Under the pieces are notes generated by a model that ran no database searches, was not told the DNA's origin, and was given only the letters and a program-made list of their open reading frames with translations. DNA of 16,357 nt. Origin: Acanthaster planci (taxonomy: Eukaryota > Echinodermata > Asteroidea > Valvatida > Acanthasteridae). The stretch spans positions 792,728 through 809,084 of the forward strand of contig NW_019091559.1 in NCBI RefSeq assembly GCF_001949145.1, in the 5' to 3' direction. Positions 9,054-16,357 of the stretch are shown here, piece after piece. The translations under genes were made by a program, and so were the position numbers. The first letter of the stretch is position 1. Every line of letters starts with the position of its first letter.

Positions 9054-12000
9054 GTAAGTTTGTAAGGTAAGAATAAAGTACCACAGTGCACATTTCAGGT
9101 CAACCTTGCGAAAGGTGACATGATAGTAATGATTACGACGGGATGGTTAGAATGGATGGACTTTTGGTAGTCCCCCAGCAACAAAACAAGGATAAATCAA
9201 CAAAAGTTTTGAATTGTCTGCCCATTTAAGAAATTCTTGGATGCGGCAACCACTAAGAAAATACATGTAGTTCATCCTTTACTACCTTTTATAACTGCTG
9301 GATCCTATTAATTCTAGGCCTCACAAAATAAAGTCTGACTCGCATAAAAGAGTAATTTCGTTTACAATTTTGCCTCTGTCAGGTACACATTGGGCTTTAG
9401 AAATGGCCAACTTAATTCTTGTGGATGGTCATGAGCACAAGATTAATCGAGCTGAAGTAGGTCATCCGGCTGAGTTTGATTACTCTATCCCAGGGATGTC
9501 TGCCAGCTCCAGACGCCCTCAAAGAACTCTGCCACAGTACAAGTATATTCAAAACTGGAAAGCTCCACGAGTTGTCATGTCACACCTACCAGAAGAACAG
9601 ATTCCTGAGCAAATCTTGCAGGGAAAAGGAAAAGTGAGTCACAAAGAAGTCCAAACTTTAGCGCCATAACGCTTCACTATTTTTTAAAAGAAAAATGAGT
9701 AATACTACATAATGTATACGACTAATAAAAGTTTAAGAAAATTTTAATTCGATGTGTTTTGCAATTGAAGCAGTAACTGTAGTTCATTACTTATGGTAAG
9801 AAGGATGAACATAAGCTCAGTGCTTTCAAATACAGAAGTCGAAATTTCAAAAAGCAAGTTGGTAGGTATCCTTAATTGTAATAATTGTCACTTTTTAAAC
9901 GCACAATACTCAGAAATACCATAAATTCATAGAATGCTGAATATCAATAATCAGCTCTTGCCTTTTTTCCAAATAGTTTGTGTGCTTGGAATCATTGTTA
10001 CCTTATTTGCACTTACAGGTTGTGTACGTCATTCGAAACCCGAAGGACATAGTTGTGTCTTACTGGCACTTTGCAGTGCCGTGGACATTTGACAAGCGAT
10101 ATGAAGACTGGGAGTGCTTCTTTCAAATGTTCCTGAAAGGAGAAAGTAAGAATAGGACATCTTGCCTGGGGCAAGGTGACAAGGGAAATTAGCTTCCGGC
10201 AATCAAAGGATATGGAAAGGGGGGCAAAGAGAAAAGGGCGAGGAAAAAGACGAGAAGGGGATAGAAGCCAATGCTTACATTTTCTGGATACATGTAAATG
10301 CATGTGCATCCATTCAAACAGCACAACAAAAGGACAAGTTATTGCACCCAGCCTAGCCTGTTTTCATCGAGCCTTATTCTGCAACTACTTTAAACCCGTT
10401 TCTAAGAAATTGAACCCTTGCAATGCTCATGGTACTATGCAAATCATCAAAATCTGGTGATTTTTAATATTTCTTATTTTGGCTTTTCTTTTCTTGCAGT
10501 GGCTTTTTATCCTCTCATTTCCCCAATATTTAACATATTTATCATCCTTACCCGCTCATTAAAATAAAGTTTTAATATTTCATTCAGTGGTTGGCTCCGC
10601 AAACTGTCGTAATTATCTTGATGAACAAAATACAAGAAAAGCCTTCTGGTTCTTCTCAGAACTACTAGCTTTGAAAGTCCCCCTTTCCCATCAAGGACAA
10701 TATAAAATGCTCGAATATTTGAGCTAATCGCCATGTATATGTATTGTCATTGTTGTTCCGATCAAGGGACAGTGTTCTTGCAAACATTGTGGAACATCTT
10801 AAACTGAAATACCTGAGGGCAGAAGATTCTTTGAGGTGAAACATGACGATAAAAAAATTTACGTTTTAATGAATGACTGTATTACAATCATTATTAATCG
10901 ATTTTTCGCAGCCATTTATGGATCTTGGTTTGACCACACGCTGAATTACTGGAACAAGCATCGCCACGATAAAAACTTCCTCTTCCTAAAATACGAGGAT
11001 ATGAAGCAGGTCAGTTAAAATACACGAAATCTAACAAATATATTCAAAATCGTAATGTAACATTTCTAGTTCTTGTCGGTGGAAGTAGAAAGAAAGCAGA
11101 AGTCACAATTAAATAAAGTATCGTTTCAAAGACCATCAGATAGTTACTTTTTTACCAAAACGATATAAGCTTGAAGACTTCGTTCCAGGGTCTAGACAAG
11201 ACATAGTAGGTCTGAGTAAACTGCGTTGTTAATAATCACTTTTTATTTGAATGTGTTTTTGCTCCTCGATTGTGCGTATGCTTACAGGTTTGGTGCTATC
11301 TGGTGCTGCTAAGCGTCTCTAAAGACTCCCGTAAAATGAAATCTCCGGTGTTTGAAAAGATGCACATGTTTGTTTCTGTGGAAGTTTTGCAGTGAAAACC
11401 GCATCTTTATCTGTCTTTATACTTATAAGTAATTTTAGTCCGAACTTCTGACCTCAAAAAGGGCTGTAATTAAGGCTTAGTTTCCACATGGCCTTATGTC
11501 AAGACGTAGACAGTCAAAGTTCCCAGAAGAACTGACGAGGATCCCCTCACCAGTTCTTCTTAGATTAGAACCACCCTCTCCCAGAAGAGATGGATTCCTC
11601 AAGGTGAATCCGCAAACCTCTCTCATCTATTATGACATCGGGGCGTTACACTTTAATTATAGGCCCCCTAAGGAGAAAATTGACAAAATGCGTGGTACGA
11701 AGCGAGAGAGACATCATTGAACGCCGGTCATGCCAGCATGCGCGTTTGTATACAGGCCTACCGTACCATAGCCATTTTTTTCATAGGAAGTTCATTGTCG
11801 AAACTAGGTGGTTGACACTTCAATGAAGTTAGAAGATATGGATGATATGTTCAGTCCTGAGATAACTATACAATGGTAGTGTAGCCGAGGACCCCAGACC
11901 ATTTGTTTTCTTTCTTTATCCCAATTTTTCCTTCCTTCCCTTCTAAATTGTTTTCTTAACAAGGACACCACGAAAGCCGTCATCCAAATGGCTGATTTCC

Positions 12001-13129
12001 TTGACAACCCTCTCTCAGAAGAGTCCATCAATCGAGTGGTTGAGTTAACCAGTGTAAAGAGCATGAAGAAGCGTTTCGACACTTCCGTCAATCCAAAGTC
12101 ACCAAAAGATGTTCCATCAGCAGGCTCTGAGATAACTGTGGATAGAGCGCCCTCTGGCCCTATGACCCCTGAGGAAATCATTACAAAATACCCAATTGGA
12201 GCTCCGAAGTTAGTGAGAAAAGGTGAATGTTTAGGCTTTGCAAAAACTTGTCCCTTTTTAACATTCTGACTTCCACACACTTGGGATACAGTGTCTGAAT
12301 ACAAACTGAACATGTACGCTTACAGCAAGAGCTTGGCATGCTGATAACATAAAATAATAGCACAATGCTATATCTCCTGCGACAAAAATTCACTTGTATG
12401 ATTACGGAATCGATATTTAGTTTTGCCCGTCATTCATTTTATAGTATATTGTAAGCTCAGTGCCTCCAGGGAGCTAGGGGCCACCTACAGTTTTAAATAA
12501 TAGATGCTTCAGCCTCAAATTAGCAGTAGTTTGCACACCCTTCTCTAAAATTGTACCAGGATTTGGTTTAAAAAAAAACAGGTCCACGAAAAATCAGCCC
12601 CCTCCAATTATTTCTATGTCCGGAATCGATATAGAAGTGGGTACTGCAGTAAATAGATGACTCAATGTTTTTCAGTATAATAAATTTCTCAGTAAAATAA
12701 TCTTGTCTTCTGAAACTGAGTGTACGAGTAACGTGTCGATCTCTTGTCACTATGACAAACGTAGCTTCTTGTTTTATGCATGCCAAAAAGAGTTCTTGTG
12801 AATGTTTTCCGCGTTAACTTATATAGATTGACTATAATAATTGCTTAAACTAATGGGGACTATGTCGATGCGGTAAACATACAAACGACTGTCTTTTCTA
12901 GCCGAAATTTTAATCGAGTGGAGTTTACAATAAAAAAACAGGATGTAAGGAGGCATACCAGCATACCACCATATACCAGTCTGCTACGAGGAAGACTGAC
13001 TTATGATACCTTTTTTTAGGAATCACTGGAGATTGGAAGTCCAAGCTGACCGTGGCCCAAAACGAGGCTCTGGATGGACTCTTCAGAGAGAAAATGGCAG
13101 GATCGGGGCTGACAGTTCGGTTTGAATAA
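8888..13129 (+). CDS. cytosolic sulfotransferase (SULT family), six exons
   Basis: Joined exons 8888-9053, 9383-9633, 10019-10145, 10912-11009, 11964-12222 and 13020-13129 give one open frame of 336 residues; all introns are GT..AG and all phases agree. SULTs are soluble enzymes that move sulfate from PAPS to hydroxyl or amine groups of steroids, phenols, bile alcohols and xenobiotics. Landmarks are the PAPS loop TFPKSGTHW (51-59), catalytic His123 in SHLP, 3'-phosphate binding Arg145 and Ser153 in RNPKDIVVSYWHF, YGSW (184-187), KYEDMK (208-213), RKGITGDW (299-306), and the KTVE dimer motif K307-T311-V312-E316. The ATG has G at -3 and G at +4. Length exceeds vertebrate SULTs (about 295) mainly through extra residues in exon 5. 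Exon 3 (127 nt) matches the conserved size of the equivalent vertebrate SULT1 exon. The acceptor cannot be predicted. The gene looks intact; no symbol is assigned because orthology is unclear. Confidence 0.93.
9383..9633 (+). CDS. SULT exon 2: rest of PAPS loop and catalytic histidine
   Basis: The acceptor is CTCTGTCAG and the two first bases complete Gly56, restoring KSGTHW. The exon runs through residue 139, with a substrate-binding stretch (PAEFDYSIPGMS) and SHLP carrying the catalytic base His123, where vertebrate enzymes have THLP. The donor AAA|GTGAGT follows GKGK in phase 0. The 251-nt exon covers what is split between two exons in vertebrate SULT1 genes. Confidence 0.92.
10019..10145 (+). 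CDS. SULT exon 3: 3'-phosphate-binding segment
   Basis: The acceptor ACTTACAG leads straight into VVYVIRNPKD. Arg145 and Ser153 hold the spacing of the human SULT1A1 PAPS contacts Arg130 and Ser138. The exon is 127 nt, ends after GE plus one base, and uses donor AAA|GTAAGA. This junction is the same as in vertebrate SULT genes. Confidence 0.92.
10146..10911 (+). other. SULT intron 3
   Basis: A 766-bp intron with good splice sites. It holds a 48-bp purine tract (10214-10261), a TACATGTA at 10289-10296 and an unused-looking acceptor TTTCTTGCAG at 10490-10499. No extra coding exon is needed or seen: the flanking exons join directly as GE-T-IYGSW. Confidence 0.8.
10214..10261 (+). repeat. polypurine tract in SULT intron 3
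   Basis: Of 48 bases, 45 are A or G, with only three C interruptions (10225, 10239, 10251). Such tracts can form triplex DNA or act as splicing enhancers; either role is inference. Confidence 0.6.
10912..11009 (+). CDS. SULT exon 4: YGSW to YEDMK
   Basis: The acceptor TTTTTCGCAG and two bases complete Thr182, then IYGSWFDHTLNYW and FLFLKYEDMKQ follow, both family signatures. Tyr209 matches the PAPS-contacting Tyr193 of human SULT1A1. It is 98 nt, one codon longer than the usual vertebrate exon. The donor is CAG|GTCAGT. Confidence 0.92.
11010..11963 (+). other. SULT intron 4
   Basis: A 954-bp intron, the longest in the gene. It contains a short perfect hairpin (11525-11560) and two overlapping short open frames around 11496-11826 that show no family motifs. 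The acceptor is TTTTCTTAACAAG. Confidence 0.75.
11525..11560. repeat. hairpin in SULT intron 4
   Basis: AGAAGAACTG at 11525-11534 pairs perfectly with CAGTTCTTCT at 11551-11560 across a 16-nt loop; inside the loop GAGG and CCTC can add to the stem. Possibly a pre-mRNA structure; no known element is recognised. Confidence 0.6.
11964..12222 (+). CDS. SULT exon 5: enlarged C-terminal exon
   Basis: Encodes residues 215-300 (DTTKAVIQMADFL to VRK) and one base of Gly301. TSVKSMKK (243-250) matches vertebrate TSFKEMKK, but the Phe that packs on the PAPS adenine is Val245 here. Residues about 251-295 form a Pro/Ser/charged loop (SPKDVPSAGSE, RAPSGPMTPEE) roughly 26 residues longer than in human SULT1A1. 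The exon is 259 nt against about 181 nt in vertebrates, a difference of 78 nt or 26 codons. The donor is AAAAG|GTGAAT. Confidence 0.92.
12223..13019 (+). other. SULT intron 5
   Basis: A 797-bp intron with no coding signal. A small CATACCA-type repetition occurs at about 12953-12977. The acceptor is a long T-run ending in TTTTTTTAG. Confidence 0.75.
13020..13129 (+). CDS. SULT exon 6: RKGxxGDW and dimer motif to stop
   Basis: Completes Gly301 and encodes ITGDWKSKLTVAQNE, closing the PAPS-binding RKGxxGDW motif and carrying the KTVE dimerisation motif. It ends KMAGSGLTVRFE and TAA, the usual SULT C-terminus (KMAGxxLxFR). The 110 nt to the stop is close to the vertebrate last coding exon. Confidence 0.93.
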
Positions 13130-13289
13130 CACGATTTTTGTTTTTAACTGTTTCTCTCTCTCTCTTTTTATTACCCTGATTACAACGATTTAATAAGAGT
13201 AATGCAATTTAATGACAGTACAATAATTTTGCATTTAAGGGGCGTGCATGATGAACATTTCACTGCAAACTGAAGTTTTCCTGTCAGTT
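13130..13289 (+). other. SULT 3' flank
   Basis: Probable 3'UTR with a CT-rich run (13150-13170). No AATAAA is present here; only AATAAG and AATAAT variants occur (about 13191 and 13222). The first ATTAAA downstream, at 13703-13708, lies inside the neighbouring LINE. Confidence 0.5.
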
Positions 13290-14200
13290 GCGCACAGGCC
13301 CTGATGTTGCCACTTTTAAAAAATCCTTGTCTCATGCCTTTTCTGAGTAATACCGGCCAATCAGTAACCTATGGCTGAGAGAGCCGTAGCACATGGTGTG
13401 CCATTCGCTTCGTACTTGGTGTCAGTTTGCCTGGAAAAAGTGATTCATGATAAATTCATGATGATACTTTGATACAGTTAGATAAACAGAATTTATTGTT
13501 TATAAAACACGAAAGTGAGTTCTTTTCTGTTATGGAACGGTTACTGTTATTGCTCACCAAAGTTCCATTGGTATTCTGATGAATGACACACAGATGTATT
13601 CAGCTTTTAAGGAAGTCAACAATTACTGATCAAGTCGCTGCAGTGGAGGCATTTAGGAAATGTCAATGTGTACACATGAGGTCTCGGATTGGATGCTAAA
13701 TCATTAAACGGAATTTTTTGTCATTGGTACAAAACAATACCATCTATCACATGACCGTCGGCAAGAATAGTATTACCGTTCATTTGTAAAGGAACTCTTG
13801 GAATTTAGTTTAACGAATACTTTAAAGCTGCATCAAAATGAAACTTGTGAGGCTTTTTCACCAGTTGTATGATATTCGTTACACTAGGAATAGATCGCTA
13901 GGAATAGTTGGTGTTTGTCCATTCGTTTTTCGTGTAATGTAATTTTGTTCAGCACAGTCCAATATGATGAAATGAAACGCACGAGGGCACAGAATGCTGC
14001 AGCAAGATTAGGAAGTCGTTAATTATAAGCTTTGCCATTACCTCAATACAGTGGATGCTCGCTAAACAAAGAATCTTGTTCACGATTTTCTTATTTGTCT
14101 TTAATTCCATTCCTATAAATCTCACCCATTTATATTGATAACTTATTATAACCTGATATCTCACAGCTCTAGAACCAATTGCCAACAACATTAGATGCAT
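13290..14200 (+). mobile_element. decayed LINE, CR1/L2-like, with internal deletion
   Basis: Scattered reverse-transcriptase motifs run in the correct order on the plus strand, in changing frames: LPLLKNP (about 13305-13325) then YRPISNL (about 13350-13370), the start of the RT domain; NDTQMYSAFKEVNN (about 13583-13620), a mutated YADDTQ box; DWML followed by TEFFVIGTKQ (about 13690-13740), the KTE-box region; AQNAAARLG (about 13990-14020); and FTIFLFVFNSIPINLTHLY (about 14075-14135), the post-RT FKILLLVFK-like block. Stops and frameshifts are many, and the gap between the first two blocks and the DTQ block is too short, so part of the RT fingers and palm is deleted. The element is dead. It starts about 160 bp after the SULT stop codon and may supply part of that gene's 3' end. 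Confidence 0.72.
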
Positions 14201-14840
14201 GTCAGGAAAAATATCGCGCGATTTTAAACATGAGCTAAGGGATTTTAAAGTAAATCATTCAGTGATTAACACTCAACCTCAGCTAGATATATTATTGGAG
14301 TGAACTTTGTCAAGTATGGGTAGCATAATTGTATAAATTTTGAACTAAATTTCTTATGCTAGGATTTTTGTCGCTTTGAAGTCTGGCAGTGTAAATTGCT
14401 CCAGAAAATATGCGAAAAGAGTTAAGTGGCTGAACGATACACTAAAGTTCAGAAACGAGGCCACAATCGGACCCAAAAATCTCCAAAAGGTCGGAAGCTT
14501 GTGGTGTGGGAGCTTGGCTATGAACAGCGTGCAAACAGCAACGTACTTGTGACTGCGCAGGTCTGGTGCATGCAGGTGGATTCATCTTCAGAGTCATCGT
14601 GTGAAGAAGATGAATGGCAATATAGAGCACGTCACTTCCAACCACTTCTTCAAGGAATAATGGAGCAGTAATGGCGTTCTGAGAAGCCGATGTGGAAGAT
14701 AACCAAAAGTCGTGATCAAAGTCGGAACAATTTTCAAGGGAGGGGGCCAGGTGTTAGACCATCTGCAGGCATCATCCATTCACGGGCCGATCCTCAGTGA
14801 GGCCCACCCCATTATAGAACCTGTAAAAAGTGTGTTTGTT
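14201..14840. other. intergenic; one unassigned open frame
   Basis: Mostly without recognisable content. An open frame at 14426-14671 (81 residues) has an acidic serine-rich patch, DSSSESSCEEDEWQYRARHF, that looks less random than its neighbours. It has no family match that I know, no splice context and no upstream support, so I do not call it a gene. It might be a scrap of a transposon ORF. Confidence 0.35.
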
Positions 14841-14902
14841 GGGGGGGGGCAGGCCCCCCAGTCGAAAAAGTGGGTGGGCCACTGGCTCCCCTGCCCCCCC
14901 CC
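14841..14902. repeat. G-run/C-run inverted repeat
   Basis: GGGGGGGGGCAGG at 14841-14853 is the perfect reverse complement of CCTGCCCCCCCCC at 14890-14902, with a 36-nt loop that itself contains CCCCCC and GGGTGGG. This gives a very stable 13-bp hairpin and G-quadruplex potential. It resembles transposon-end debris; no flanking duplication is seen. Confidence 0.75.
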
Positions 14903-16357
14903 CGCTTCCGCCGTCAGTGGTCGGGATCCAAGTACCCTGCCAGTTATGAGGCCGACAGGCAAGCCACTTAGCATTTTTGGTCTTCCACTATAAATGACCT
15001 TTCACAATGTAGGCCTCGATTAGACATTACGCATTTTTGCATTTTCTGTTAAATGTTATGTGAAGATTGAAGCTTTAAAAATTATAACAACATTTAGTTA
15101 CTTTGAGCTGATTTGAGGAATTAAACTGTTTCCCTCGAGTCATGAGGACGACTGTGGGTGATCCGGGTGTAGACAAGTTGTGGAGAGGTCCAACTTAACA
15201 AATTAAAGATATGATTTTGTAATTATCCATTCTATGATTTTCCGGACAAACCCTTTTTTTGTTTTGCCCGTTATCTCTGTTCACACAAATCTACACTTTG
15301 TGCTCACTTTGATTTACTGCAGCTGCCGTCTCTACTCGGAGGTTAATCATAACACTTATTGGAAGTAATGCACAACAAACGAACTTTAAGTAGTTTTAAT
15401 TTTATACATGTAGTTCGGGGTAGTACGCCATTTTGAATAGGGCTCGTCAACTTAAGTTTTCTATTATTAAAATTGTTTATTATTATTTTCAGTTTTACTC
15501 CACTCAGTTTCGATTGACGTAAACCCACGCCCTGCTTGCTTTGTTGAACTGTTCGCCGTACATGTAGTCTAGGTATTATTTTACATCTAGATTATGGGGC
15601 TGCACGACAGGTAACTGCCTTCGACAGGGTGCAGACCACTAATTCAAGTTAGTCTTGCCAGCTCATTAGCATTGGAAGTGTCCTCCCCACAGTATCTTTT
15701 GAAAAAGGAGATTGTTTGGCCCCAAAAATTATGGGGAGATTGTGTAAATAGTTGCAAGGATCAACTACTGGGTCTTTGAGCTTTCATATGAGAGCAGAAT
15801 TGCTGAAAACTANCGGGGGGTGATTTTGTTTTGTGGGAATAATTAAAAATGTAATTGGTTAACCCACAAAAATTGAAAAGAAATTGATGTAGTGAATAAA
15901 GGCACTGATCCGTTACCTGGCTGGTTGTCAACTTCCACACGCAGCCAGGCCAGGCCCGAGTCAGTCTTGTGAGCAGCACCAACCAGTCAACACGTAGGCC
16001 TAGTTGTTTTGTCTGGGTGCTCCCTGTGACTCCCAAGACTTACACCGGCCACCTGCCGTACTCACCGGTAAGATTGCCGATTACTACATTGAAACATTAG
16101 GGACCAGACAATAATTTCATTTGTGTTTTAGAATTCCCAGGGATGTTGGCATGCATGTTACTGGGCCCTGAACAGTGCTTATTTTACACTGTTACAGTTG
16201 ACTGTACACCGCAGTTTTGTAGTGATCTGCATTTGCATTATAGGAATTTTTTTTAATATTAGAATATTTGTAAATGCTGATACCCCATATTTATGCGCAT
16301 GTGATTATAGATTAGTTTAACAGTAGATTGAAAGACACCAAGAATTTTCAAAAAGTG
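14903..16357. other. intergenic, no gene recognised
   Basis: AT-rich sequence with no motif-bearing open frame or RNA gene visible. It holds TACATGTA copies at 15405-15412 and 15559-15566 and a GC-richer patch at about 15915-16070 whose open frame on the minus strand shows no family motif. Confidence 0.45.
15813..15813. other. ambiguous base (N)
   Basis: A single N sits just before a run of six G (CGGGGGG). It marks a low-quality call or polymorphic site in the assembly; any frame read across it is unreliable. Confidence 0.95.

Noticed and set aside
10490-10505. Strong-looking acceptor TTTCTTGCAG inside SULT intron 3
   Set aside because: Exons 3 and 4 join perfectly as GE-T-IYGSW, and the sequence after this AG has no SULT homology.
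11804-12313. 169-residue open frame on the minus strand, the longest in the window
   Set aside because: It is the antisense shadow of SULT exon 5 and nearby intron sequence.
15915-16070. GC-richer patch considered as a tRNA or other RNA gene
   Set aside because: No B-box (GGTTCGANTCC-like), no cloverleaf pairing; only weak CTGGTTG/CAACCAG pairing.
1-16357. CRISPR array, operon or bacterial-type gene cluster
   Set aside because: No regularly spaced repeats and no ribosome-binding sites; introns, poly(A) signals and LINE remnants show animal nuclear DNA.

Overview
This window is animal nuclear DNA. It has AT-rich, gene-poor sequence, short coding exons bounded by GT..AG introns, AATAAA poly(A) signals and decayed LINE retrotransposons. 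The two recognisable genes are both animal families: a CRP/muscle-LIM-protein gene and a cytosolic sulfotransferase. The style of the sequence (TACATGTA palindromes, TAGGCCT strings, CR1/L2-like LINE remnants) suggests a marine invertebrate, perhaps an echinoderm, hemichordate or cephalochordate. That placement is inference; nothing in the window fixes the species.

Left part (1-3243, + strand): two related exons, 1005-1171 and 2830-3014, each encode the C-terminal half of a CRP/Mlp LIM zinc finger plus the glycine-rich tail, a stop codon and a poly(A) signal. They enter in the same splice phase and match at 37 of 50 residues. No exon for the first half of the LIM domain is visible upstream of either one, so they look like duplicated, probably mutually exclusive terminal exons of one gene whose 5' part lies off the left edge.

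Middle (3244-8887): mostly non-coding. It holds a 28-bp perfect palindrome beside overlapping TACATGTA units (5177-5236), a decayed 5'-truncated LINE on the minus strand (about 6060-7090), a poorly defined repeat-like patch starting near 7926, and two consecutive hairpins built from one shared arm sequence (8424-8507).

Right-centre (8888-13129, + strand): a complete six-exon cytosolic sulfotransferase (SULT) gene. The spliced reading frame gives 336 residues with the PAPS-binding loop, catalytic histidine, 3'-phosphate-binding segment, RKGxxGDW motif and KTVE dimer motif all in place. It carries about 26 extra residues in exon 5 compared with vertebrate SULTs. Introns 3 to 5 are non-coding.

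Right end (13130-16357): a second decayed LINE, on the plus strand (about 13290-14200), starts roughly 160 bp after the SULT stop codon. A G-run/C-run inverted repeat (14841-14902), one ambiguous base (15813) and otherwise featureless AT-rich DNA follow. The LIM gene and the SULT gene have no evident functional link; they appear to be ordinary chromosomal neighbours. I found no convincing new multi-gene system. The most interesting points are the duplicated LIM terminal exons, the enlarged SULT exon 5, and the palindrome and hairpin structures.
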